Source: an uncultured Prevotella sp.
Lineage (GTDB): Bacteria; Bacteroidota; Bacteroidia; Bacteroidales; Bacteroidaceae
Direction of reading: 5' to 3'
NCBI GenBank assembly: GCA_937922435.1
Contig: CAKZVT010000040.1
Span: 1-64,000 of the forward strand
Length of the DNA: 64,000 bases
A program made the position numbers and the translations under genes. Shown here piece after piece: positions 12,873 to 21,696 of the stretch. Numbering within the stretch: the stretch's first letter is position 1; each line of letters starts with the position of its first letter. The notes beneath the pieces were generated by a model, which did not search any database, was not told where the DNA came from, and saw only the letters and a list, made by a program, of their open reading frames with translations.

Positions 12873-13328
12873 CTATATAAGTTGGACTTTGCTTATATTT
12901 TGTTCCTTGTCACAATAGTGGCATCGTATGATGCCAGCCTTCTTGTCCGTAACGGTGAATATCGTGTCCATAGGCTCGTTATTGGTAATACACTTGGGGT
13001 TGTTGCACTTCACGATGCCCCTCAATTCATCAGGTGTTTCTACTTTCTTTTTTTCCACAACTTCGTAGTTTCGTATAATGTTAAGCACCACGTTGGGAGC
13101 AACTACAGACAAGCGTGAAATCTCTTCGTCTGTGAAAAACTTATTTTCAATCTTAATTATGCCCTTACGCCCAATTTTCTTTGACAGGTAATTATAGCCG
13201 ATTGTTACGACCGTATCCAGATTTTGCAATCCCAATACACTCGCAACCTCGTATGTTTTTTCTGAAGGTATATGGTCGATTACCGTTCCATTCTCTATCG
13301 CCGCAACCAATCTTTCTTTCTTGCTCAT
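12873..13328 (-). CDS. pyrI: aspartate carbamoyltransferase regulatory chain
   Basis: PyrI binds CTP/ATP and controls the catalytic PyrB trimers. The 151-residue protein has the N-terminal nucleotide-binding domain (ENGTVIDHIPSEK) and a C-terminal zinc domain with four cysteines at 108, 113, 136 and 139 (CNNPKC ... CHYC). The gene begins 27 nt after pyrB, as in the classic pyrBI arrangement. Confidence 0.97.
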   Translation of the reverse strand: MSKKERLVAAIENGTVIDHIPSEKTYEVASVLGLQNLDTVVTIGYNYLSKKIGRKGIIKIENKFFTDEEISRLSVVAPNVVLNIIRNYEVVEKKKVETPDELRGIVKCNNPKCITNNEPMDTIFTVTDKKAGIIRCHYCDKEQNISKVQLI

Positions 13329-13355
13329 TGTTCAAGTCCCCTTTTTACTACACGG

Positions 13356-14303
13356 TTATTCTATAATAGTATTATCGCGTACTATATCCTCAAGAGATAT
13401 TCCAAGCACGTCACATATTATCGCCTCACGTGCATATAATCCATTTTGAGCTTGCTGGATATAATATGCGTGTGGATTAGAATCAACTTCATACTCTATT
13501 TCATTCACACGCGGTAACGGGTGTAGTATTTTCATGTTTTCCCGTGCGTTTTTAAGCATCTCGTTTTTCAGGATATATACGTTTTTTACTTTTTCATATT
13601 CCATTAAATCCGAGAACCTCTCTTTCTGTACGCGTGTCATATAAAGAATGTCGGCGTTGCTTATCACGTCCTCACTGAAATCCGTATGCTCTACAAACTT
13701 AATACCGTACTCCTTGCAATACAGTTTGTATTCGTCAGGCATGGCAAGCTCTTGTGGAGCAATGAAATGGAATGTCGGATTAAAATGACGCATCGCCATG
13801 ATGAGTGAATGAACCGTACGTCCGTATTTCAAGTCACCAACAAGGCAAATGTCAAGATTGTCTAATGTTCCCTGAGTCTTATATATCGAATAAAGGTCGA
13901 GCATACATTGCGACGGATGCTGGTGCGCCCCGTCACCGGCATTGATTATAGGGACGGGCGCAACCTCGCTTGCATACTGGGCTGCACCTTCTATATAATG
14001 CCGCATGACTATTACATCTGCATAATTTGAGACCATGAGAATCGTGTCTTTCAGGGTCTCCCCTTTTGTCGCACTGGTAACTTTTGCGTCACTAAAACCT
14101 ATCACGCGCGCACCAAGACGGTTTGCTGCGGTTTCAAAACTAAGCCTTGTACGTGTTGAAGGTTCAAAAAACAATGTGGCTACTACTTTTCCTTTTAGGA
14201 TTTCCCTATTAGGGTGTTTCTCAAATTCCTGCGCCACTTTTATCATATAAAGGATTTTATCCCGAGATAAATCGGCGATTGTGACAAAGTTGTGTATTCC
14301 CAT
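13356..14303 (-). CDS. pyrB: aspartate carbamoyltransferase catalytic chain
   Basis: Condenses carbamoyl phosphate and aspartate, the committed step of pyrimidine synthesis. The 315-residue protein carries the carbamoyl-phosphate motif FFEPSTRTRLSFE at residues 45-57 (S49-T-R-T-R53), GDGAHQHPSQ and the HPLPRVNEI aspartate-binding loop. It is first gene of the pyrB-pyrI(-glyA) unit and divergent from the penicillin-binding protein. No pyrimidine attenuator or PyrR-type site was recognised in the 118-nt intergenic region. Confidence 0.97.
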   Translation of the reverse strand: MGIHNFVTIADLSRDKILYMIKVAQEFEKHPNREILKGKVVATLFFEPSTRTRLSFETAANRLGARVIGFSDAKVTSATKGETLKDTILMVSNYADVIVMRHYIEGAAQYASEVAPVPIINAGDGAHQHPSQCMLDLYSIYKTQGTLDNLDICLVGDLKYGRTVHSLIMAMRHFNPTFHFIAPQELAMPDEYKLYCKEYGIKFVEHTDFSEDVISNADILYMTRVQKERFSDLMEYEKVKNVYILKNEMLKNARENMKILHPLPRVNEIEYEVDSNPHAYYIQQAQNGLYAREAIICDVLGISLEDIVRDNTIIE

Positions 14304-14385
14304 TATTGATTGATGTAATTACAAATTCGTGTGCTAAGTTACGCATTATTTTTAATTTATGCTGGATAAATAAAAAGAAAAGTAT

Positions 14386-14393
14386 TAATTTTG
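14386..14393 (+). promoter_or_regulatory. -7 element before the penicillin-binding protein gene
   Basis: TAATTTTG fits TAnnTTTG, 28 nt before the ATG. A -33 TTTG is not seen. Confidence 0.45.
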
Positions 14394-14421
14394 CAACTAA
14401 TTAGTTCATGCGCAATAAAAA

Positions 14422-16722
14422 ATGAGGAAAACATTTGTCCGAATATTATGGGGGCTGCTTTGTGTTTCTATAATATTTATAGTCGTAGCTTTTACATCCA
14501 TTTGGTTTGGATGGATTGGATATATGCCAGACATAGCCGACTTGCAGAATCCAATAAGCCGATACGCCTCACAGGTATATTCCGTTGATGGAAAGATTCT
14601 TGGTACGTATAATATAAATAGAGAAAATCGTGTACATGTTGATTTTGACGGACTTTCCCCTTATCTTGTACAGGCATTGATTGCAACTGAAGACGAACGT
14701 TTTTACGACCATTCAGGGATTGACTTCATTGCATTGACGAGAGCCGTTGTAAAACGTGGCATTCTTGGGCAAAAAAGTGCCGGCGGAGGTTCTACAATAA
14801 CCCAGCAACTTGCAAAGCAGCTTTATTCGGCAACAGCTAAAAGCACGCTTGAACGTGTAATGCAGAAACCCATAGAATGGGTCATCGCGGTAAAACTCGA
14901 GAGGTTTTACACAAAAGAGGAAATCATTACCATGTACCTTAATTACTTTGATTTCCTACACAACGCTGTCGGAATAAAAACAGCTTCAGACGTTTACTTC
15001 AAGAAAAACCCTAAAGAACTTACTTTGATAGAGGCCGCCACGCTCATCGGCCTGTGCAAAAATCCATCTTATTACAACCCTGTAAGATATCCAGAAAGAT
15101 GTATTGAGCGTCGAAACGTCGTATTAGGCCAAATGGTCAAAGCCGGATATATAACCAATGCACAATACCAAGAAGCATCAAACGAGCAACTGGCATTGGA
15201 TTTTCACCGAATAGACCACAAGGACGGCATAGCGACTTATTTCAGAGACTTCTTGCGCAGATACATGATGGCAGAAAAGCCTGAACTTGACAACTACCCG
15301 TCATGGAACCGGGTGCAATACAATATCGACTCAATAGCTTGGGAAACAGACCCGTTATACGGTTGGTGTAACAAGAACTTCAAGAAAAACGGAGAACATT
15401 ACAATGTCTATACAGACGGCCTAAAGATTTTCACGACAATAGACTCACGCATGCAACGCTACGCCGAAGAAGCTGTGCTTAAGCATGTCGGCCATTACCT
15501 CCAACCTGCATTCTCAAAGGAGAACAGGACAAAGCCCAACGCCCCATTCACCAATGCGCTGACAGCTTCGGAAGTAAAAAACATACTAAACCGCTCAATA
15601 AGGCAGAGCGAACGTTACAGGGCGATGAAGGAGCAAGGCTCTACTGAAGAAGAAATACAAAAAGCCTTCAGGACTCCTGTCGAGATGTCAGTGTTCACAT
15701 ACCATGGTTCGGTAGACACGACAATGACACCTTTGGATTCAATCAGGTACATCAAATCGTTCCTGCGCGCAGGATTCGTAAGCATGGACCCGAAGAACGG
15801 GGCTGTAAAAGCATACGTCGGAGGCGTCGACTTCACACACTTCGCATACGACATGGCTACACAAGGACGGCGACAGGTAGGGTCAACGCTCAAACCGTTC
15901 CTCTACGCTCTTTGCATGTCAAACGGGATGTCGCCATGTGATGTTGCGCCAAACGTACAGCAGACTTACGGCAACTGGACGCCACGTAACGGTAGCCGCG
16001 CACGTTACGGACAGATGGTTACGTTGAAATGGGGTCTAGCACAATCAAACAACTGGATTTCAGCCTACCTTATGAGCAGGCTCAATCCTCAAGACCTTCT
16101 GCGTATTCTCGGAGATTTCGGCATCAACACTTACGGCATTTACCCGTCGATGGCTCTCTGTCTCGGTCCAAACGAGGTTTCAGTAGCCGAGATGGTATCT
16201 GCCTACACCACTTTCGCAAACAACGGAATACATTGTTATCCAATGTTTGTAACCAAGATAGAAGACAATGAAGGGAATGTAGTCGCCACGTTCCATCCAC
16301 GCATGAACGAGGTGATAAGCGAAGAAAGCGCATACAAAATGATTGAAATGCTGCGTGCCGTAATGAACGGCGGGACGGGCAGCCGTATGCGTTACCGTTA
16401 CAACATAACATGCGACATGGGAGGTAAGACCGGTACGACCAACCGCAACTCTGACGCATGGTTCATGGGCTTTACCCCTTCATTGGTCAGCGGATGCTGG
16501 GTCGGCGGCGAAGACAGGGACATACACTTTGATTCAACCAGTATGGGACAAGGTGCAAACATGGCACTTCCTGTATGGGCGTATTACATGCAAAAGGTAT
16601 TTGCCGACCGTTCATTAGGATACAGTCCCGACGAGAAATTCGACATACCCGAAGGTTTCAATCCTTGTTCATCAGAGTTTGACGACTATCAGCCTGGAGG
16701 CATAGAAGAAGTGTTTGAATGA
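14422..16722 (+). CDS. class A penicillin-binding protein (PBP1A type)
   Basis: A bifunctional peptidoglycan synthase anchored in the inner membrane. In the 766-residue protein, one N-terminal membrane helix (about residues 7-32) is followed by the GT51 glycosyltransferase domain, with its ATEDERFYDHSGID catalytic segment near residue 88 and GGSTITQQLAKQL. The transpeptidase domain has the SxxK motif in GSTLKPF near residue 488, SNN in QSNNW and KTGT near residue 667 (GKTGTTNRNSDAW). All three penicillin-binding motifs are intact. Length is typical for Bacteroidales. The start at 14422 places the membrane helix at the N-terminus. It is convergent with the acyltransferase remnant and ends at a hairpin. 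Confidence 0.95.
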   Translation: MRKTFVRILWGLLCVSIIFIVVAFTSIWFGWIGYMPDIADLQNPISRYASQVYSVDGKILGTYNINRENRVHVDFDGLSPYLVQALIATEDERFYDHSGIDFIALTRAVVKRGILGQKSAGGGSTITQQLAKQLYSATAKSTLERVMQKPIEWVIAVKLERFYTKEEIITMYLNYFDFLHNAVGIKTASDVYFKKNPKELTLIEAATLIGLCKNPSYYNPVRYPERCIERRNVVLGQMVKAGYITNAQYQEASNEQLALDFHRIDHKDGIATYFRDFLRRYMMAEKPELDNYPSWNRVQYNIDSIAWETDPLYGWCNKNFKKNGEHYNVYTDGLKIFTTIDSRMQRYAEEAVLKHVGHYLQPAFSKENRTKPNAPFTNALTASEVKNILNRSIRQSERYRAMKEQGSTEEEIQKAFRTPVEMSVFTYHGSVDTTMTPLDSIRYIKSFLRAGFVSMDPKNGAVKAYVGGVDFTHFAYDMATQGRRQVGSTLKPFLYALCMSNGMSPCDVAPNVQQTYGNWTPRNGSRARYGQMVTLKWGLAQSNNWISAYLMSRLNPQDLLRILGDFGINTYGIYPSMALCLGPNEVSVAEMVSAYTTFANNGIHCYPMFVTKIEDNEGNVVATFHPRMNEVISEESAYKMIEMLRAVMNGGTGSRMRYRYNITCDMGGKTGTTNRNSDAWFMGFTPSLVSGCWVGGEDRDIHFDSTSMGQGANMALPVWAYYMQKVFADRSLGYSPDEKFDIPEGFNPCSSEFDDYQPGGIEEVFE

Positions 16723-16728
16723 AAACCA

Positions 16729-16772
16729 AACTCCGGCATCATACCTATGTTGCATAGGATGATGCCGGAGTT
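16729..16772. terminator. terminator hairpin after the penicillin-binding protein gene
   Basis: AACTCCGGCATCAT (16729-16742) pairs with ATGATGCCGGAGTT (16759-16772). The inner CCTATG/CATAGG pairs too, around a TTG loop. T-richness after the stem is modest. It can also serve the convergent acyltransferase gene. Confidence 0.75.
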
Positions 16773-16809
16773 CTCATTTGCCGTTACCTCAAATACGGAT
16801 TGTACATCA

Positions 16810-17978
16810 TTATTTCTTTTTATTTGACGATACCTTCTTCAGCCACTCACGCACAGGGAGGTCATACAACTTGTATGATGCGTAAGCCGTCAGTATTGCA
16901 AGGACAAATATGCCGACTGATACAAAAATGTGCGTAGCTAATGGAGCGTCCTCGTGGTTGTCGGCCCACGCCATCTGCATGTATATCAGCGGATAATGGG
17001 TTATGTACAGAGGGAATGATATTTCACCGAGAAACTTATTGGCCACCTCCGATTTTCTGCCTTTCACGCTGCTGCCAGCTCCAATGGCGACAATGAGTGG
17101 GAAGAATATGATTATGCATACGGCTTCATACAATCCGTTGGTCCAGCGCGAAACGCCTTCCGTGCCAAGCCCCATCCACGGCATACAGAGGATTGCTGTA
17201 ATCATCAAGGAGCACCACCAAAAGCCCCCTTTCACCTTTACGAGCCAACACAAACGTGACAGAAGCAGTCCACAGAAGAACGGATAAAGCAGGCGCGTGG
17301 AGCCGACCAGCAGCTGCTCGGGGATAACGCTCCATCCTCCCACTATGGTATAGGCTGCCCCCGAGCGTGCCGCGAGAAGCCCAAATATGTCTATATTCAG
17401 ACAAAGTGAAACGGTCATTACTGCAAATACGGCTACACATACGGCCAATAAAGATGTCTTCATACGCCTGAAAACGAGAGCGTAAAGAATGTTTGCCAGA
17501 TATTCCCATTGCAACGACCATGTAGGGCCGTTTAGGGGATTGGTTTCCGACCATCCCCGTATGTCAAATGCAGACGGCACTGGTATTATGGTAAACGCCC
17601 ATAGCATACCAACACCACCATATACCAAGGCGTACCGTCAATCAACGGGAATTCATCGCACGAGCCGAAATAAAACAAGACCGCACCGAAGAAAAATCCG
17701 AAGACAACCATTGGGTGAAGGCGTATCAGCCTGCGCTTGAAAAACGCCCATGTCGTCATGCGTCCCCAGCGGTCGTCATAGGCATAGCCGATAACAAAGA
17801 CTGACAGCACGAAGAAAAAGTCTACCGCCAAATAACCGTGGTTGAGCGGTTGGTCTGGCGCACCGTGATAATATGTTTCCAGCAAATGATAGGCCACTAC
17901 GAGCATTGCCGCCACACCGCGCAGGCCGTCGAGTATGTCATAGTGCGATTTGGACTGGAGGTATCCGTTGTTTTGCAT
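16810..17978 (-). pseudogene. acyltransferase family 3 gene split by a frameshift
   Basis: Two overlapping reading frames together make one OafA/YrhL-type membrane O-acyltransferase. The first part (17978 down to about 17590) has the family N-terminus DILDGLRGVAAMLVVAYH and FFFVLSVFVIGYAY. The second (from about 17625 down to 16810) continues with RGWSETNPLNGPTWSLQWEY and several membrane helices. The span is 1,169 nt (3n+2), so one base has been lost or two gained, near 17600-17625 around GGTGGTGTTGGTATG. Restored, it would be about 389 residues, the normal length. These enzymes acylate cell-surface sugars. Inactivation, a sequencing error, or programmed slippage are all possible. No homopolymer suggests phase variation. 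Confidence 0.8.
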
Positions 17979-17984
17979 TTCTAA

Positions 17985-18155
17985 AAAATATATGTCAACC
18001 GCATGCGACTCGACAATGCAAAGCGCTTGCTTTGCAACCAGTCATTGACCGTACAGCAAGTTTGCTACAGAAGCGGCTTCCAAGACGTACCATACTTCTG
18101 CCGCTTGTTCAAACGTACATTCGGTATGACACCGAGTGAATACCGGCGTCGTTGA
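17985..18155 (+). pseudogene. truncated AraC-family regulator, C-terminal HTH only
   Basis: An open frame on the plus strand (stop at 17982-17984 upstream, TGA at 18153-18155) encodes 56 residues. They read as the second half of an AraC DNA-binding domain: VNRMRLDNAKRLL, then LTVQQVCYRSGFQDVPYF, CRLFKRTFGMTPSEYRRR. This ends exactly where AraC proteins normally end. The sensor part and first helix-turn-helix are missing. The fragment abuts the 5' end of the acyltransferase gene, which suggests that the two meet at an old rearrangement junction. It is unlikely to be expressed as a regulator because there is no start codon in a suitable place. Confidence 0.8.
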
Positions 18156-18185
18156 CAATCCGTAACGCCCTGATAATCAGAGGCC

Positions 18186-18273
18186 ATGCAAAATGCCGTC
18201 TTTTATCCTCTAAAAGACGGCATTTTACGTTGCAATAAGTGGCCTTTTAGAAAGCGAAAGGTGGCTTATTGGA
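18186..18273. repeat. 22-bp repeat array, 4 units
   Basis: Four contiguous 22-nt units starting at 18186, 18208, 18230 and 18252 have cores GCCGT, ACGGC, GTGGC and GTGGC. Units 1 and 2 are complementary over 16 bp (18190-18205 with 18211-18226), giving a strong hairpin. It lies between the AraC remnant and the rpoD promoter. Confidence 0.8.
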
Positions 18274-18361
18274 TTAACCTGAAGTTTCGGCAAAAACAAC
18301 GTAAAACATTAATTTGCAAATTTTTAACCAGCAAAGCGGTACAACGTATTGATATTTTTCG

Positions 18362-18369
18362 TAACTTTG
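18362..18369 (+). promoter_or_regulatory. -7 element of the rpoD promoter
   Basis: TAACTTTG fits TAnnTTTG and gives a leader of about 65 nt before rpoD. A -33 TTTG is not evident. Confidence 0.5.
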
Positions 18370-18438
18370 CACCGTTTTTAGAGGTAAAATGAGCTATCGG
18401 CTTAATAATCAGGGACTTACAACTTTTAAGGTATTCAG

Positions 18439-19311
18439 ATGAGACAGCTTAAAATTCAGAAAAGTATTACCAACCGTTCCAGTGAGGCTTTGGACAAATA
18501 TCTTGTTGAAATAGGACGCGCACCGTTGATTTCAATAGATGAAGAGATTGAATTGGCACAAAAAATCAAGAAAGGCGGCCCTGAAGGAGAAAGGGCAAAA
18601 AACAAGCTTGTCACGGCGAACCTGCGTTTCGTCGTTTCGGTTGCCAAACAATACCAGCACCAAGGACTTACACTCACCGACCTGATAGACGAAGGTAATA
18701 TAGGTCTCATCAAAGCGGCTCAGAAATTTGATGAGACCCGCGGTTTCAAGTTCATTTCTTACGCTGTGTGGTGGATTAGGCAAAGCATTTTGCAGGCCAT
18801 TGCCGAGCAAAGCCGCATCGTGCGCCTTCCGCTGAACCAAGTAGGTTCGCTAAACAAAATCAACCACGAAATCAACAAGTTCGAGCAAGAGAACCAGCGC
18901 CACCCGTCGGTATCCGAACTTTCCGAAGTAACAAAGCTTGACGAGGAAAAAATCGGCCAGTCGCTTGCCGCCGACGGCCACCACGTAAGCATCGACGCGC
19001 CGTTCCAAGACGGAGAAGACAACTGCATGCTCGACGTGATGCCGAGCGGAGAAGACAGCCGTACCGACCGTGCGGTAGACCATGAGTCAATGGCTCTTGA
19101 ACTTAACACGGTGTTAAGCAAGGTGCTCAAAGAGCGTGAAATAACAATTATACGCGAATGCTTTGGCATCGGTTGCCACGAGAAAGGACTTGAAGAAATA
19201 GGCGACCAATTGGGACTTACGCGTGAACGTGTACGCCAAATCAGGGAAAAGAGCATTGCCAAACTGCGTGAAAGCGGCAATGCCAAGATACTGATGAAAT
19301 ACTTAGGCTAA
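18439..19311 (+). CDS. rpoD: primary sigma factor RpoD (SigA), short Bacteroidota type
   Basis: Housekeeping sigma factor that directs RNA polymerase to the TTTG/TAnnTTTG promoters seen throughout this window. The 290-residue protein lacks the long acidic region 1.1 of proteobacterial sigma-70, as usual in Bacteroidota. Region 1.2/2.1 is at about 20-80 (DKYLVEIGRAPLIS). Region 2.3-2.4 (FKFISYAVWWIRQSILQAI) is at about 108-126. Region 3 follows, and region 4.2 has its HTH (LEEIGDQLGLTRERVRQIREKSIAKLR) near 245-272. The start at 18439 (MRQLKIQKSIT) is the conserved family start. Confidence 0.97.
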   Translation: MRQLKIQKSITNRSSEALDKYLVEIGRAPLISIDEEIELAQKIKKGGPEGERAKNKLVTANLRFVVSVAKQYQHQGLTLTDLIDEGNIGLIKAAQKFDETRGFKFISYAVWWIRQSILQAIAEQSRIVRLPLNQVGSLNKINHEINKFEQENQRHPSVSELSEVTKLDEEKIGQSLAADGHHVSIDAPFQDGEDNCMLDVMPSGEDSRTDRAVDHESMALELNTVLSKVLKEREITIIRECFGIGCHEKGLEEIGDQLGLTRERVRQIREKSIAKLRESGNAKILMKYLG

Positions 19312-19334
19312 ACAATTACAGTGTTTATTTAACG

Positions 19335-19385
19335 GCAAAGGGCTGGATGCGGCTGTACAACGGTAACCGTATTCCGGCCTTTTGC
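19335..19385. terminator. imperfect hairpin between rpoD and the HhH barrel gene
   Basis: GCAAAGGGCTGGATGCGG and CCGTATTCCGGCCTTTTGC pair with one mismatch and one bulge around a 14-nt loop. It lies between convergent genes and is a likely terminator for both. Confidence 0.55.
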
Positions 19386-19389
19386 ATTT

Positions 19390-21384
19390 TCACAGCCGTA
19401 GCCGCAGTTGCAGTTCCATGTCAGTAGCTGACGAACCGTCTATTTCCTGATAACTGCTGCCTATCTTGTCGCGGTCAAAATATTTTGTAACTCCCACCTT
19501 GGCCGAGATGCTTACCTTGTCAGAGAATGCCGACGAAACAAGCAACGACGCCCTTATTCCATTACCATAATAAGCCGGGGAATAAAATGAATAGCGCATG
19601 CCACGCTCGTAAGCATACACCCTGCTGTCATAATCGTCGGTGTCAAAATACGCTGATGAAATCGTTGCATTAAACAGATTTTCCATATTCAGGCTGAAAT
19701 TCTGGCCTATCATCCAGCCAAAACTCTCATCCTTGTAATCCGTATAAGACACGTCCGCCTGTGTCTTACTGCTCCAAACGCCACCGTCATATAAGGCGGA
19801 CAATCGTCCCCTGTGCTCGTTCTTGAAGATTAACGCGCTCTTGCTTTCATTGTCCCGTTCACGCATTTTGCAACGGTAACGTGCCGAAAAAGTCCAATCA
19901 CCGTAGGAATATGTCGTTTGGAGCAAGTTGTCAAACGCCCTTGAACTATTTGATGCCTGGTACTTCGGCCATGCAAAATACGAAATGTCTGAATAAGCCA
20001 TGACATCCAGCCCTGGGAAAGGCCGCCAATTTACACCTACATAAACACCACTCTCATTCTGTACAGCCCCACCCTCGCTGAAGCATTCTGCAAACAAGGA
20101 ATAATACCTGAACGAATAAAACCGCTGTAACACCAATAAGTCAAGATTATCAAAAAGGCTAAGACCCAACGAGTTCACCGTAGCCAAAGCGTTACATCCC
20201 CCAGTTGCGGTTTCCCCATGGAACGAAATGCCATGCCCTGTATAGCCATAATCCACCCCGACATTATAAAAATTCTTGCCGCTAGCATAATGCCTGCGAT
20301 ACAAAGCCTCGGTCTTGGGCTTTAATTCCTTGTCCAATGAAACATATATGCCTATCAAACCGAAATGAAAACCACCAATGCGGTAATCCACGTTTCCGCC
20401 TGCCAGCGTGTGGGATGAATTGTTTTTCTTGGCCATTTCGGTTTCAGTCCGATGATAGCCGGAACTCAAGATGGTGGCAATTGTACCGTCGGAGGCGTTT
20501 AAAGTCGCATCAAACTTCCTGTATGAAACGAACGCGCTCACGTCAAGACCCTTCATTACGTTCACCGTCGCAGCAGCACCTTGCAGATAATTTCCGCTCG
20601 ACAACGACGAGTGGGCGCGTATGTTGCTGCCTCCCCTGCCTAACGATGACAATGCGGACAATTTGCCAAAGCTGAAATTATTGTTTATTACAAGCCCCAT
20701 GCCGAACCTTACACGGTAACGGCCTACGGCCAAAGCTTTCACCCTGCCCAAATTCTTGAGAACTAAATAAAACGAATAGAAGTCGTATCCGAGCTTGTTC
20801 TTGCCGGCGAAAAACGGCTCACCGGCATCCTGCGCACCCAAAACGCCAAACCTCACGTTGCCGCCATACGTAAAATCATACCTTATGCTATGTTTGTATT
20901 GATAACCTTCATATCCATCTTTGTCTCCCTTCCTTGTATAAAACGGTATTTTCACAGTGCCCGTCAGGTCGTGTCTGCCATACTTCATGATGTTCTTCAA
21001 CGTAGGGAACGACCTTTTCCTGACTTCGCCTGCATACGTGAAATAAAACAAGAGACGCCTTTTGTAATAATCCAAGTCACTAATCATTGCCAATTCACCA
21101 AGAGACTTCATCGGCCCATGCAGGTAAATGTATTCACTTATATCTTCTACGTCTTTTGAAGTAAGAAAAGGAAAAGCCTCTAACTCATCACGCGTTGCAG
21201 TATTAATATTTATCGGGTTGGCTTCAAAATCGCACAACATATCATAATATGATTCACAAACATCCGTCTCCACATCCTCCATTTCACAGAGTTGATACAA
21301 AAAAGGCTCCCATCCATGCTTTTGCTGTGCATTCACCCTAATAATAGAAAATGTTATCAATATTGTTAAAATGTATTTTTCCAT
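19390..21384 (-). CDS. helix-hairpin-helix plus predicted outer-membrane beta-barrel protein
   Basis: 664 residues with a signal peptide (MEKYILTILITFSIIRVNAQ). A ComEA-like helix-hairpin-helix segment at about residues 55-110 contains INTATRDELEAFPFLTSKD and a second half LGELAMISDLDYYKRR. A long region rich in alternating aromatic/polar strands follows to the C-terminus (for example RYDFTYGGNVRFGVLG and the terminal LQLRLRL), typical of an outer-membrane barrel. Similar proteins occur widely in Bacteroidales as uncharacterised proteins. A role in DNA uptake is only suggested by the HhH domain. It is monocistronic and convergent with rpoD. Confidence 0.8.
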   Translation of the reverse strand: MEKYILTILITFSIIRVNAQQKHGWEPFLYQLCEMEDVETDVCESYYDMLCDFEANPININTATRDELEAFPFLTSKDVEDISEYIYLHGPMKSLGELAMISDLDYYKRRLLFYFTYAGEVRKRSFPTLKNIMKYGRHDLTGTVKIPFYTRKGDKDGYEGYQYKHSIRYDFTYGGNVRFGVLGAQDAGEPFFAGKNKLGYDFYSFYLVLKNLGRVKALAVGRYRVRFGMGLVINNNFSFGKLSALSSLGRGGSNIRAHSSLSSGNYLQGAAATVNVMKGLDVSAFVSYRKFDATLNASDGTIATILSSGYHRTETEMAKKNNSSHTLAGGNVDYRIGGFHFGLIGIYVSLDKELKPKTEALYRRHYASGKNFYNVGVDYGYTGHGISFHGETATGGCNALATVNSLGLSLFDNLDLLVLQRFYSFRYYSLFAECFSEGGAVQNESGVYVGVNWRPFPGLDVMAYSDISYFAWPKYQASNSSRAFDNLLQTTYSYGDWTFSARYRCKMRERDNESKSALIFKNEHRGRLSALYDGGVWSSKTQADVSYTDYKDESFGWMIGQNFSLNMENLFNATISSAYFDTDDYDSRVYAYERGMRYSFYSPAYYGNGIRASLLVSSAFSDKVSISAKVGVTKYFDRDKIGSSYQEIDGSSATDMELQLRLRL

Positions 21385-21465
21385 GAAAGATTAAATTCTT
21401 GCGCATGACACTATGTTTGTAATAAACAGGTCTGGCACAACCACTGTATTTTCCATTTTATACTG

Positions 21466-21473
21466 CAAAAATA
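21466..21473 (-). promoter_or_regulatory. -7 element for the HhH barrel gene
   Basis: TATTTTTG on the minus strand fits TAnnTTTG and gives a leader of about 75 nt. There is no matching -33 box. The rest of 21385-21610 is AT-rich and holds nothing else recognisable. Confidence 0.4.
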
Positions 21474-21610
21474 TAAAAATTATCAATAATACTGCTGTTT
21501 CAAAACTAATTAAAATATAATTTATCATTGAGATTGAATAAAATAAACGTTCAAATTACGAATCTTAAAAACAGCAAAAAAACATTTTAATAGCATAAAT
21601 CAAAGGTATC

Positions 21611-21644
21611 AAAAGTACAACGTAATAAAATATATTGTACTTTT
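21611..21644. promoter_or_regulatory. 34-bp palindrome before the arabinose operon, candidate AraR operator
   Basis: AAAAGTACAA (21611-21620) and TTGTACTTTT (21635-21644) are perfect 10-bp inverted arms separated by 14 nt. The right arm overlaps TACTTTTA (21638-21645), a 7-of-8 match to the -7 consensus, so a bound repressor would block transcription. The operon contains its own Nudix-type regulator. That this is its site is inference from position and symmetry. Confidence 0.55.
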
Positions 21645-21696
21645 ACACCCAATAACTAATACTTCTATCAACTAATACGCAAAACACATAAACAAA

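Noticed and set aside
16729..16772. Hairpin of 2 x 22 nt as a further member of the 22-bp family
   Set aside because: The scaffold (A-run before, T-run after the core) and the RCCRY core are absent; it is an ordinary long terminator.
16810..17628. A separate 272-residue acyltransferase gene starting at TTG 17626-17628
   Set aside because: It lacks the family N-terminus, which lies in the overlapping frame just upstream; one frameshifted gene explains both.
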